This document shows, piece after piece, positions 40,089 to 48,315 of a stretch of DNA of 64,000 nt (its first letter is position 1; every line of letters begins with the position of its first letter). The position numbers were made by a program, and so were the translations under genes. The DNA comes from Pseudomonadota bacterium (lineage in GTDB: Bacteria; Bdellovibrionota; Bacteriovoracia; Bacteriovoracales; Bacteriovoracaceae). The stretch spans positions 272,297 through 336,296 of the forward strand of contig JAIYBW010000005.1 of assembly GCA_027488375.1 (NCBI GenBank), given 5' to 3'. The notes under the pieces are model-generated. The model saw only the letters and a list, made by a program, of their open reading frames with translations, had not been told where the DNA came from and searched no databases.

Positions 40089-40820
40089 TTGGAAAACATC
40101 AAGATGAGTGATTTGATGAAAAAAGCGAAAGAGGCTTTTCAAAAAAATGACCTCAAAACAGCAAGTCTCCTCCTCAATGAAGTCATTGAACAAAACCCTC
40201 AATCTACAGAAGCCTTCTTTTATCTGGCGAATGTGTTTCACCTTAGAGGGGAACTTGGCAAGGCCGTAAAAGGATTTCAGAGAGTTTTAGAGCTTGATTC
40301 TCATCACACAGATGCAGCGATCTCTCTCTCAGTGATTTATAACGATATCGGCAAATACGAAGAAGCCAAGGCGATCTTTGAAAAGGCCAATAACCAAGTT
40401 AAAAATACTCAAGGGCAAGGTTTAAGCGATCCTCACTTAAATAGAAAATTTTCTCTCAAGCACTACGAAATAGGTGAGATGTATGCATCTTATAGTCGCT
40501 ATGAAGAGGCTTTGTTTGAGTACAATAAAGCAGTTAATTTAGATCCAGATAACCTAGAGCTTAGAATTAAAATCGCAAAGACTTATACCAAAAAAGGTTT
40601 TACTTCTAAGGCGTTTGAAGAATTAAAGAGACTTAAAAATGAACAACCTGGCTATATGCCGGCCCGTATTGCATTAGGTCTCTTGTACTATGGAAATGGA
40701 AACATAATTGAAGCTCAAGCCGAGTGGCAAAATGCCTTAAGCCGTGATCCAGATCATGCGGAAGCTCAAATGTATCTATCTCTGTCTCGTGGTGCCACAG
40801 AAACAAATTTAACTCTCTAG
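40089..40820 (+). CDS. TPR-repeat protein
   Basis: About 243 residues made of five or six tetratricopeptide repeats, for example AKEAFQKNDLKTASLLLNEV, AFFYLANVFHLRGELGKAVK, GEMYASYSRYEEALFEYNKA and GLLYYGNGNIIEAQAEWQNA. There is no signal peptide, so it is a cytoplasmic scaffold. The start is taken at TTG 40089 with GGGGG six bases upstream; ATG 40104 is the alternative. It ends the operon starting at 37037 before a strong terminator. Confidence 0.8.
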   Translation: MENIKMSDLMKKAKEAFQKNDLKTASLLLNEVIEQNPQSTEAFFYLANVFHLRGELGKAVKGFQRVLELDSHHTDAAISLSVIYNDIGKYEEAKAIFEKANNQVKNTQGQGLSDPHLNRKFSLKHYEIGEMYASYSRYEEALFEYNKAVNLDPDNLELRIKIAKTYTKKGFTSKAFEELKRLKNEQPGYMPARIALGLLYYGNGNIIEAQAEWQNALSRDPDHAEAQMYLSLSRGATETNLTL

Positions 40821-40828
40821 AAAATGAT

Positions 40829-40866
40829 AAAAAAAAAAGCCCTCGAAAGAGGGCTTTTTTTTTTAA
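40829..40866. terminator. Bidirectional terminator
   Basis: AGCCCTC (40839-40845), GAAA tetraloop, GAGGGCT (40850-40856), between a long A-run and a long T-run; shared by the TPR operon and fliW. Confidence 0.93.
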
Positions 40867-40880
40867 ATATTTTTTAAATT

Positions 40881-41432
40881 TTATTGAGCTTCAAGTGTTC
40901 TTGTATTGTTTTTAACAGTTTTAAGATCACCAGCTTCAAGTGCGATACTAGGCTCAAAATTTGTTCTACGTGAATCATCAGAAGAAAAATTTACGATATA
41001 AGTTTTAAGCTCTTTGTACATTTCATGCTTCACTGAAAGCTTAGAATCTTGAAGAACAATCTGTTTACCAATTTTTCTAGAAGAATTGATAACAATTGGA
41101 GCTTTAAGATTAGCAGACATTTCAGTTACGTTTGCTGGGATCGTAAGGATGCTGTAAAGCTTAGCTGTATTAAGCGTTTCGAGCTCTAATCCATTTAAAT
41201 CAGCAGGTAATAATTTTGCTATATAATCTGGCTTAAAGATTTTTGGCTCGATAATAGGAAATGCAACTTTCTCATCTTCAGTTGATTGTAACCAAAGAAT
41301 CAGCGTGCTATCTCCTGGATCAACAACGAAGTACTTTTTCAGGTTTTCAAAACCGAAGAGGCCCTCTGAGAACGTTATGATATCAGATGGGTTCAAATCA
41401 AGTTCCCCAAATCTGGTGGTTTTGACTTTCAC
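40881..41432 (-). CDS. fliW: Flagellar assembly factor FliW
   Basis: A 183-residue FliW protein that binds flagellin and the CsrA regulator in a partner-switch controlling flagellin translation. TRFGELDLNPSDIITFSEGLFGFENLKKY is the typical N-terminal part, and ANLKAPIVINSSRKIGKQIVL the typical end of the core. The protein extends about 45 residues beyond the usual FliW length with a charged tail. The start is GTG with GGAGG seven bases upstream. It is downstream of csrA, a common arrangement. Confidence 0.93.
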   Translation of the reverse strand: MKVKTTRFGELDLNPSDIITFSEGLFGFENLKKYFVVDPGDSTLILWLQSTEDEKVAFPIIEPKIFKPDYIAKLLPADLNGLELETLNTAKLYSILTIPANVTEMSANLKAPIVINSSRKIGKQIVLQDSKLSVKHEMYKELKTYIVNFSSDDSRRTNFEPSIALEAGDLKTVKNNTRTLEAQ

Positions 41433-41452
41433 GGGATGTCCTCCAAAATAAA

Positions 41453-41473
41453 ATGGTAAGGTATTCTTACCAT
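41453..41473 (-). repeat. 8-bp hairpin between csrA and fliW
   Basis: ATGGTAAG/CTTACCAT perfect stem with a 5-base loop in the 88-base csrA-fliW gap, followed on the minus strand by TTTATTTT. It may be an attenuator or partial terminator lowering fliW relative to csrA. Confidence 0.5.
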
Positions 41474-41520
41474 AGCACTTTGATGGTACCAGTCAACAGA
41501 TTAAATGATCAAGGAGGAAA

Positions 41521-41751
41521 TTATTTCTTCTTCAATTCTTCGCCGAGGCGCGCAATGTCGCTCATGCTAGCTTGAACAGCTTCAGTGTTTTGGTCTTGGA
41601 TCGCTTGATATACTTCTTCGCGATGAATTTTAGTTTCCTTTGGGGCCTTAATCCCCAAACGAACTTGCTTGCCTTTAATTTGAACAACAACAATTTTTAT
41701 ATTGTCGTCGATGGCAATGCTTTCTCCTAGCTTCCGTGTCAGAACGAGCAT
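41521..41751 (-). CDS. csrA: Carbon storage regulator CsrA
   Basis: A 76-residue RNA-binding translational regulator. [38 protein letters not shown] and the dimer-forming strands are canonical; the C-terminal extension (from about residue 52) is slightly longer than in E. coli and may form the allosteric FliW contact seen in FliW-dependent CsrA. It follows the flagellar operon terminator and precedes fliW. Confidence 0.97.
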   Translation of the reverse strand: MLVLTRKLGESIAIDDNIKIVVVQIKGKQVRLGIKAPKETKIHREEVYQAIQDQNTEAVQASMSDIARLGEELKKK

Positions 41752-41849
41752 GGTGGATCCTTGTCTATCGTGTCAAGAATATGACTTCACTCAATAAAGT
41801 TACTGTTGCGCAGGTTTATTACATATTATGAGGCAAATCAAGAAAATTT

Positions 41850-41886
41850 GAGAAAAAAAATAAGATTTTGTAAGATTTTCTTATTT
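41850..41886 (-). terminator. Probable terminator of the flagellar operon
   Basis: On the minus strand, AAATAAGA (41886-41879) pairs with TCTTATTT (41865-41858), followed by a T-run to 41852. The stem includes the flgL stop codon. It is AT-rich, so strength is uncertain; csrA may be partly reached by read-through. Confidence 0.5.
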
Positions 41887-42876
41887 AAGGAAGTCCATAA
41901 GGCTTGTATTCATCAAATTTGAGCTGGCCCGGTAGGTGGCCTGAAGCACGGCCTGCTCTTTTTGTAGATCGCTCATCAGTTCAGCTACATCAGCATCTTC
42001 AATACGGCTTTTATGGGCCTCATTAAGCAGCTTAGTCTTCTCAATATTTGTTTCTGCGTTGGTAATAGTGTTCGTCAGAGCACCGATTTCTGTCCTGTAG
42101 GTGATCATACGCTCAATACTTTGATCTAGCCGCTCGAGGAGCCCTTGGATGACCTCTGGATTGTCCGTAAGAAGGGCATTCTCTAAGCCACGAAGTTCAT
42201 CAAAAACGCTGACTGCGACTTCTTCACCAGCAGTTTCTGTGGAGGCAGGAGTTCTCGCCAGATTATCTAAGTTCACTTCAATTCCAGGAGGCGTAAGTTG
42301 GGTATCTTCTTTTTGAGGTATTTTTTTACCTTTGCTAAAAAAGAGATCTGAGCCATTGAGATTAACAGGAATAAAAACATCTTTATTAATTTCAATATTG
42401 ATCTTGTTTTGATCTCCCTGATATTTACCCTGCTCATCAAATGGTCGAGTCAGAATTTTTTGACCAGAAAAAAGATAGCGATTTCCCATTCTCTTGTTAG
42501 CGATGCCCAGCATTTGCTGGCGCATTTGATGAATCTCTTTTGAAACACCCACGCGAATTTCTGGGCTATAAATTGAAGAAGCTTGACCAATGGCCAGCTC
42601 TTTAGCCTTCACAAGAATATCAGTCATCTCTTCTAAAATGTTTTCAGTATAGGAGAGTTGAGTTTTGGCAAAATTGAGGTTTCTTAAATACTGTTCAGCA
42701 TCCACGTTCTGGGATCTCAGGGCCATGACCTCTACATTCCCAATAGGATCATCTGAAGGTTTGCTGACCCTCTTAAGATTAGAGCCTTTGATTTGTAAAT
42801 CTTCAACTTTGCCTTTGCTTTTACCAACGGCGTAGTTGATTGAATTTACTGCTGAATTTTCAGTCACTCTACTCAT
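41881..42876 (-). CDS. flgL: Flagellar hook-associated protein 3 (FlgL)
   Basis: A 331-residue flagellin-like junction protein between FlgK and the filament. The N-terminal heptad region (LQIKGSNLKRVSKPSDDPIG, LRSQNVDAEQYLRNLNFAKT) and the C-terminal EDADVAELMSDLQKEQAVLQ, then TYRASSNLMNTSLMDFL, are the conserved coiled-coil ends. The central domain is short. It is exported through the flagellar type III system and has no signal peptide. It is the last gene of the operon, 9 bases after flgK. Confidence 0.93.
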   Translation of the reverse strand: MSRVTENSAVNSINYAVGKSKGKVEDLQIKGSNLKRVSKPSDDPIGNVEVMALRSQNVDAEQYLRNLNFAKTQLSYTENILEEMTDILVKAKELAIGQASSIYSPEIRVGVSKEIHQMRQQMLGIANKRMGNRYLFSGQKILTRPFDEQGKYQGDQNKINIEINKDVFIPVNLNGSDLFFSKGKKIPQKEDTQLTPPGIEVNLDNLARTPASTETAGEEVAVSVFDELRGLENALLTDNPEVIQGLLERLDQSIERMITYRTEIGALTNTITNAETNIEKTKLLNEAHKSRIEDADVAELMSDLQKEQAVLQATYRASSNLMNTSLMDFLK

Positions 42877-42885
42877 AAGTTATTC

Positions 42886-44352
42886 TCACGACATTAATCC
42901 GAGGACAGCTTTAAACATTTCATCAGATGCTCGTATAACTTTAGCCGAAGCTTCGTAAGCATTTTGGTAGCGAACCATATTGGCAGCCTCTTCATCTAAA
43001 GACACGCCTGAAAGTCGCTCTTTAAATGATTTTGCCTGGGCCAAAATTCCTGCAGATTGCTCCCCATCAATTTTTGACTTTCCAGTCTGTAGCCCGACAT
43101 GACCAACTGATTTAAGGTACTGCTCTTCAAAAGTAGTGTTTCCACCACCTAAAACTTTTTCATGTTGGAGTTTGGAAATTGCCAAGGCCACTCGGTTATC
43201 ACCGGGCTTATTGGCCTCAAGGGCAGTCGCGATATTATTAACATCTTCTTTAACTTCATCAGAGAGATCTATGTATTCTGCTGCTCGCTTTAAATCTAAA
43301 GGTTCTTTAAAAAAATTCAGTCCAGTGACAACTCTTCCTGCAGCATTGGGAATTGGATTTCCTTGAGCATCATTCGGAACGGGATGATTGGCAAAACCAC
43401 GTCTGTGGATAGCATTGGTAGAAAGAACAAGACCATGAGCAAGCTCATCAAGTTGCTTTTCTAATCCATCCAACTCTTCATTTCTCGTTCTTAAAAGAGC
43501 ACCAAGTGTTCCATTTTTTAATTTATCACTAAAAGGGATTCCAGGTCTGTTGGTAAAAAATATTTCAGCATCACCCTTATCAACGGAATTTGCACCTTCT
43601 TTAACGGTACTACCAACTGATAGTTCTTGAGAAAGACCACCAGAAACAATTGATCCTACACCATCGATGCTAACAACAAATTGTCCTTCACTATCAGAGT
43701 AGGATTGAAGGGGAAAATACTCGGCTAAGCTTCTGAGGGCCCGATCTCGCTGATCTCTTAGATCATTGGCCATTCCATCTGAAACTTCCTGAATATTAAT
43801 TTCTTTGTTAAGTTTTGCGATCGTTTTTGTCAGACCATTAATATCTTCAATCGCAAGATTCATTTTCCGGTTGATGCCCGTTCTCACCATATCCAAATTT
43901 TCTTGAACACGGTGAAAATCACCAACGACAATTTTAGCATTCTCACGGACCACATTTCTAATGGTCTCATTTTCTGGTTGGTTAGAAAGTTCTCTCATGG
44001 AATTGAAAAATCGGTTAAGGATCTTATTCATCCCTTCAGAATTCATCTCATTAAAGATCTCTTCAACTTGACCGAGCTGAACAGAGCGCTCTTCATTAAA
44101 TTTATGATGAGTAATCGAATTGTTAAGTTTTTTATCAACCATTTCATCGTGAGCGCGTCGAATACTTTGAATCTCAACACCACGGCCAATAACATAGCCA
44201 CCTTCACCGACAGGTATACCCGTTTCAGTCCGGACCTCCTGACGTGAAAAGCCTTCAGTATTAGCGTTAGCAATGTTATGGGATGTCGTAGACATCGATT
44301 GCTTCGCTGTGAAGAGGCCTGATTTACCAATATTTAACAAATCGCCAGACAA
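42886..44352 (-). CDS. flgK: Flagellar hook-associated protein 1 (FlgK)
   Basis: A 488-residue hook-filament junction protein. It begins GDLLNIGKSGLFTAKQSMST, then SHNIANANTEGFSRQEV, the conserved rod/hook-family N-terminus, and ends EEAANMVRYQNAYEASAKVI. The middle has the helical GMNKILNRFFNSMRELSNQP region expected of FlgK. Its chaperone gene flgN is directly upstream. Confidence 0.94.
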   Translation of the reverse strand: MSGDLLNIGKSGLFTAKQSMSTTSHNIANANTEGFSRQEVRTETGIPVGEGGYVIGRGVEIQSIRRAHDEMVDKKLNNSITHHKFNEERSVQLGQVEEIFNEMNSEGMNKILNRFFNSMRELSNQPENETIRNVVRENAKIVVGDFHRVQENLDMVRTGINRKMNLAIEDINGLTKTIAKLNKEINIQEVSDGMANDLRDQRDRALRSLAEYFPLQSYSDSEGQFVVSIDGVGSIVSGGLSQELSVGSTVKEGANSVDKGDAEIFFTNRPGIPFSDKLKNGTLGALLRTRNEELDGLEKQLDELAHGLVLSTNAIHRRGFANHPVPNDAQGNPIPNAAGRVVTGLNFFKEPLDLKRAAEYIDLSDEVKEDVNNIATALEANKPGDNRVALAISKLQHEKVLGGGNTTFEEQYLKSVGHVGLQTGKSKIDGEQSAGILAQAKSFKERLSGVSLDEEAANMVRYQNAYEASAKVIRASDEMFKAVLGLMS

Positions 44353-44370
44353 TCCTAGTCCTTTGGCCTG

Positions 44371-44874
44371 TTATCGCCCAAAAGCGCGAGTCATTCCATC
44401 CGCGCCATAAGTTGTATAAGTTTTTTTACCACTAAAGCCCTGCTTCACTTCTTTGAGTGAGTGCATGGCCTTGTTTAAAAATTGCTGATTCTTTTTATTT
44501 TGTTCCTGAATCTTTTGAATGATATCAATCAAAAGAGAATTTAAATTTTTTAGGGCAGGGAGACCTGCCTGTGATTCTAAACTCGAAAATGCATTGATGA
44601 GTTCACTGGCCTTAGAAATTTTTACTTGAAAAATTTGATGGGCATTTAAATTCAAAATAAGCTCTGATCTTTCTTTTTCAATTTCAGCGATCTTGGCGAT
44701 GATTTCTTCTTTCTCAATAAGCATCGTCTCAAGTTTATCAATATCACTTTCTAAAAGGGTGAGGTACTCATCACAAGTGAGATCATAAAGTTCTTTATGA
44801 AGCTGGCAAAAACTCTCCCAAACACTCAAGGTGCGTTGGTAGTAAAGTTTGATTTCTGCTTGGTTGGAGTTCAT
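44371..44874 (-). CDS. flgN: FlgN-like flagellar export chaperone
   Basis: A 167-residue helical protein in the usual FlgN position between flgM and flgK. It has long heptad-rich helices (LLESDIDKLETMLIEKEEII, then AKIAEIEKERSELILNL) and a C-terminal helix that would bind FlgK/FlgL. ATG 44874 is preferred over the adjacent GTG 44877; AGGAG serves both. The sequence family is weakly conserved, so the call relies on position and shape. Confidence 0.8.
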   Translation of the reverse strand: MNSNQAEIKLYYQRTLSVWESFCQLHKELYDLTCDEYLTLLESDIDKLETMLIEKEEIIAKIAEIEKERSELILNLNAHQIFQVKISKASELINAFSSLESQAGLPALKNLNSLLIDIIQKIQEQNKKNQQFLNKAMHSLKEVKQGFSGKKTYTTYGADGMTRAFGR

Positions 44875-44886
44875 CACGGATTACTC

Positions 44887-45213
44887 CTAGAATTCCGAAG
44901 TTAAAATTTTGTCAGCAAGTCCATCGTAATCGACTTCGTATGTGCCGGCCGCAATTTGTGCCTTTAGACGTGCAATTTTTTCTGAATTATCAGGTTCAGG
45001 TGCATTCATGGCAGCTTTCTTAATACGAGAGAAATCTTTAACACCATCACCAATACTTACATTTGCATCACCAGAAGTGCGGTTCATGATTTCAGATGCT
45101 CTTTCTGTTGTATTGCGATTAGCGCCACCAACCTGTCCACCAGCTTTAGCTGATTCTGTTTGAGCAGAACGGCTTTTTGGGAAAAAGGCTGAACGTGTGT
45201 CGATACTACTCAT
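44887..45213 (-). CDS. flgM: Anti-sigma-28 factor FlgM
   Basis: A 108-residue protein. The C-terminal half (VSIGDGVKDFSRIKKAA, EKIARLKAQIAAGTYEVDYD, then GLADKIL) is the sigma-28-binding domain of FlgM; the N-terminal half is polar and disordered, as needed for export. FlgM holds FliA until hook completion. Its presence predicts sigma-28 promoters such as that at 23601. It overlaps flgJ by 8 bases. Confidence 0.93.
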   Translation of the reverse strand: MSSIDTRSAFFPKSRSAQTESAKAGGQVGGANRNTTERASEIMNRTSGDANVSIGDGVKDFSRIKKAAMNAPEPDNSEKIARLKAQIAAGTYEVDYDGLADKILTSEF

Positions 45214-45577
45214 GGTTATTCTCCTTCATGGCAACCTTCGTCAATCCTTGACTTAGCTCCGTAGCTGGCGTTTTTTTAAGATAATGTTTCATATTCTGAG
45301 GAACAATCTGATCTAGGATAACTTTTTTTACTCCTAAACCACTATCTGATTTTGCCATAAGTTGGGCCCTTTCGAAATCGAGTAAGGAATTATAATATTC
45401 CATCGCCGAAGAATCTGGACCTTCCTTAGGTATAGTTTTTCTCATCTCTGCTAGCATGTGGGATGTAAAATTAGCTTCCATTCCTTCAGCAATATCCTCA
45501 AAAGGCTTAACAGGATTGCTAGCTTTATTTTGGGCCGGGAATGTTTTGAAATCTGCGCTAACTTTCAATTGAACCAT
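45206..45577 (-). CDS. flgJ: Rod-binding protein FlgJ, short form
   Basis: A 123-residue protein equivalent to the N-terminal rod-capping domain of FlgJ: FEDIAEGMEANFTSHMLAEM, RKTIPKEG and YYNSLLDFERAQLMAKSDSG, then LGVKKVILDQI. The C-terminal muramidase domain of enteric FlgJ is absent, as in many Deltaproteobacteria, so a separate enzyme must open the wall for the rod. It sits between flgI and flgM. Confidence 0.88.
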   Translation of the reverse strand: MVQLKVSADFKTFPAQNKASNPVKPFEDIAEGMEANFTSHMLAEMRKTIPKEGPDSSAMEYYNSLLDFERAQLMAKSDSGLGVKKVILDQIVPQNMKHYLKKTPATELSQGLTKVAMKENNHE

Positions 45578-45592
45578 CCTGGTGTTTTAGGT

Positions 45593-45682
45593 CTCATCAT
45601 CCTGATGAGATTCTATTTACAGTGTAGCATTTTTCAGAGAGGGGGTGTTAGTAAAAAACACCCCTAGGTAAATTTGACCTAG
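45593..45682 (-). repeat. Three hairpins in the flgI-flgJ gap
   Basis: Three perfect inverted repeats lie in this 108-base gap: CTAGGT/ACCTAG (45664-45682), GGGGTGTT/AACACCCC (45642-45664) and CTCATCA/TGATGAG (45593-45609). The first two touch. No T-run follows, so they look like mRNA processing or stabilising elements or an attenuator between ring genes and the late genes. Confidence 0.6.
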
Positions 45683-45685
45683 TGA

Positions 45686-46684
45686 TCAAATGAGCTCAAT
45701 ATCAGCAAGTAGTGAACCATTTTGCTTGAGTGCTTGAAAAATTGAAATCAAATCTTCTGGTGAGGTTCCTAAGGCATTCAAAGCCTTAACTAAGTCATTA
45801 ATTGTTGTGGATTGTTCGAGGGCCTGAATAGACCTCTTACCCGAGCCTTCGTCTCCACCTTTTACTTCTAAGACCATATCACGATGACTAACTGCTGCTT
45901 TTTTGAGAACAATATCACCACCGGCCACAAGAGTGCCTGTTCGTTCATTGATAACAATTTTGGCCGACACATCTGCTATAACTTTATAATTCTCAATATT
46001 CGCAATCAGCTCAACAACTTTTCTCTCATAATAGGTCGGGATGATAACATCAATCGTTGTGGCATCAGCTGCCGTTGCATATTTACCACCTAACTCTTGG
46101 TTGATTGTTCTTTCAACTCGAGCTGCTGTGGTAAAGTCCGGATTATTGAGGGCCATACGGATAGCTTTTTTGTCGTTAAAAGCAAGTTCTAATTCTTTTT
46201 CGATAATTCCACCGTCTGGAATTCGTCCAGTCGTGGCCATTTTTTTTCCTTTATCAAGACCACCAATTGAAATCGCTCCATTGGCCACAGCATAGATTTG
46301 TCCATCACCACCTTTAAGAGGTGTAACAAGCAACGTTCCCCCTGCTAAAGAGGAGGCATCTCCAATGGAGGAAATAGTTACATCCATTTTTTGACCAACA
46401 CGACCAAATGCCGGAAGTTTCGCTGTCACAATAACGGCTGCGACATTTTTTGAAGTCACTTCTTTTTGGGGATTTAAACCGAGAGTTTGGAACATTTTCT
46501 TTAAAGAGGTATTCGTAATTTCTCCACCACCATCGCCAGTTCCATTAAGTCCAATGACAAGTCCATAACCAACTAAAGGATTCTCACGAACTCCTTTAAC
46601 TGTAACGAGATCTTTAAGGCGACTTGAGTTTGCCTCGGCAGCAAGAGAAAGAAGGCAAAATGAGAGAGCAAAAATTTTTTTCAT
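45686..46684 (-). CDS. flgI: Flagellar P-ring protein FlgI
   Basis: A 332-residue periplasmic ring protein with a signal peptide (FALSFCLLSLAAEA). VKGVRENPLVGYGLVIGLNG, TGDGG, ITNTSLKKMFQTLGL, then NVAAVIVTAKLPAF and NERTGTLVAGGDIVLKKAAV are conserved. P-ring assembly around the rod at the peptidoglycan needs FlgA, encoded two genes upstream. Length is slightly below the usual 365. Confidence 0.95.
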   Translation of the reverse strand: MKKIFALSFCLLSLAAEANSSRLKDLVTVKGVRENPLVGYGLVIGLNGTGDGGGEITNTSLKKMFQTLGLNPQKEVTSKNVAAVIVTAKLPAFGRVGQKMDVTISSIGDASSLAGGTLLVTPLKGGDGQIYAVANGAISIGGLDKGKKMATTGRIPDGGIIEKELELAFNDKKAIRMALNNPDFTTAARVERTINQELGGKYATAADATTIDVIIPTYYERKVVELIANIENYKVIADVSAKIVINERTGTLVAGGDIVLKKAAVSHRDMVLEVKGGDEGSGKRSIQALEQSTTINDLVKALNALGTSPEDLISIFQALKQNGSLLADIELI

Positions 46685-46687
46685 GTT

Positions 46688-47443
46688 TTACCTTAAGATA
46701 AAGACTCGGGCATCTAGCATTTTATCCGAGTTCACATAATCATTTTCCATGATGTCTTTTCTTGACACAAGACCTTGGACTTCAATGGATTTTTTTTCCT
46801 TCTTATAGATGACATCTTTGCGACCGCTGAGCAGGATGTAATCTTTACTGATTTCCTCTACGACTGTTCCAGAGATCTTGTCATAAATTTTCATATCCAT
46901 TTCTTGGTCTGCTGCAGCAGCACCAGTAGAAGCCGGAGCATTGGCACCCGCCTTAGGATCACCCTTGGCGCCATCAGCAGTTCTTTTAGGTTTATCAGGA
47001 AAAACTCTTTTCAGTTCAGCAGAAATTTGATTTCGAAGATTTTCCAAAACATTGATGATGACCATATCACCTGTGTGTTTATCATTTTGGTATGTAAAAA
47101 GAGATGAGCTTGATCCCTGATTGGCCCATAAACTTCCACCACTGTCTTGATCTGTAAAATCTTGGGCTTTCATCCGTTGAGGTCGGTACTCACGTTTGAC
47201 AGGAGGTCTAACTTGAGTCGAGGGGCCTCCATCGCTTAGTGAAAACGTTCTTGGGTCATTAATTGGTCTTTTATCATGTTCACGATTAAATCGATTTTTG
47301 TAAGGGGCATAGTGTTCTTTCATCGAATCACGAGTGTCACCTCTGGCCATTTTTTCTTCACGGTCAATTTGTCGGTGAATGTTGTTCACATAACCCGCAC
47401 ACGATGTCATAAAAAAAAGAAAAATAAGAGAAAGTGCTTTCAT
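46688..47443 (-). CDS. flgH: Flagellar L-ring lipoprotein FlgH
   Basis: A 251-residue outer-membrane ring lipoprotein with a signal ending FFMTSC. GSLWANQGSSSSLFTYQNDK, HTGDMVIINVLENLRNQ and the closing VQGLVSRKDIMENDYVNSDK are FlgH landmarks. A Pro/Arg-rich region (residues 20-90) and an Ala/Gly linker near 165-185 are less conserved. It overlaps flgA by ATGA. Confidence 0.93.
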   Translation of the reverse strand: MKALSLIFLFFMTSCAGYVNNIHRQIDREEKMARGDTRDSMKEHYAPYKNRFNREHDKRPINDPRTFSLSDGGPSTQVRPPVKREYRPQRMKAQDFTDQDSGGSLWANQGSSSSLFTYQNDKHTGDMVIINVLENLRNQISAELKRVFPDKPKRTADGAKGDPKAGANAPASTGAAAADQEMDMKIYDKISGTVVEEISKDYILLSGRKDVIYKKEKKSIEVQGLVSRKDIMENDYVNSDKMLDARVFILR

Positions 47444-48312
47444 AGCTCAACCATTATTTTATTATTATCTATTACTTTACCTTGATACTTTTTATTTTTT
47501 TGAGGTTGATAGACCTCAACAAATTCTCCAATAGAACCGTTTTGGCGAGAGATCCCTTGAGTTTTTATTCGAATCATCTTGTTTTCTATAATCACTTCAG
47601 TCTTTAGTCCTGCTCGTACTAAGTTAATAGCTGTTAAATCGGATTGTCTGACAAGTTCTCCCGCTTTAAGCGGCTTGTTTGTCTTATAAAATTTTAAGTC
47701 ATTTTTATTAAGTATAAAATCCGTATGAGGAATCGCTTCCGTTAGAACTTCTTGAATATGTTCACTGTTTTCAAAACCCGCAAAGGCATTCATCGGTGTA
47801 AGCAATTTAAAAGCTTTGACCATTTTCACAAAATCAGCTGACACAACAAATGAATTATTTACACCATCAAAACCTTTAATAGTGAGGTTAAGAGGTTGTC
47901 TGTTGCCATAGAGACAAGACGTGCAAGATACTTCAATTTGATCTCCAGGATTGAGGACAAGAGAGTTTTTTAAATTTTGAAGTTGTGCATTTTTTAGGTG
48001 AATACCCTGAGGTAAAATTAATTGATCACGAAGTATTGTTTTAAATTGCTGGACTTGAAGAGATTGTGGGTTGATGGAGACTCTGTGACCCTTTGATGAC
48101 ATCATTTCTTGGATTTGAAATGAAGCGACTCTTCCATCAAAGCTACTGATAAGTTTAGTGAGGTCACTTATAGCATCTTCACCACAGTCCTTTGAGTTCA
48201 TGATATTTTGATCTACGCCATTGTCGTTAAAAACAATAAAACTATGAGGCAAGTTAAACTCACAGGCAAAAGCTGTAGCAAAAGAAATAATGAGAGTTAA
48301 GATGAGAACCAT
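47440..48312 (-). CDS. flgA: P-ring assembly chaperone FlgA
   Basis: A 290-residue exported protein with a signal peptide (LTLIISFATAFACE). The C-terminal SAF-type domain is typical: KPLKAGELVRQSDLTAINLV, RAGLKTEVIIENKMIRIKT, then GSIGEFVEVYQPQKNKKYQG. FlgA helps FlgI polymerise into the P-ring. The N-terminal 130 residues are divergent. Confidence 0.9.
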   Translation of the reverse strand: MVLILTLIISFATAFACEFNLPHSFIVFNDNGVDQNIMNSKDCGEDAISDLTKLISSFDGRVASFQIQEMMSSKGHRVSINPQSLQVQQFKTILRDQLILPQGIHLKNAQLQNLKNSLVLNPGDQIEVSCTSCLYGNRQPLNLTIKGFDGVNNSFVVSADFVKMVKAFKLLTPMNAFAGFENSEHIQEVLTEAIPHTDFILNKNDLKFYKTNKPLKAGELVRQSDLTAINLVRAGLKTEVIIENKMIRIKTQGISRQNGSIGEFVEVYQPQKNKKYQGKVIDNNKIMVEL

Positions 48313-48315
48313 TTT

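Noticed and set aside
44353..44380. GGGCGATAAC near the flgN end resembling a sigma-28 -10 for flgK
   Set aside because: No TAAA-type -35 at the right distance; the bases are the flgN stop context.
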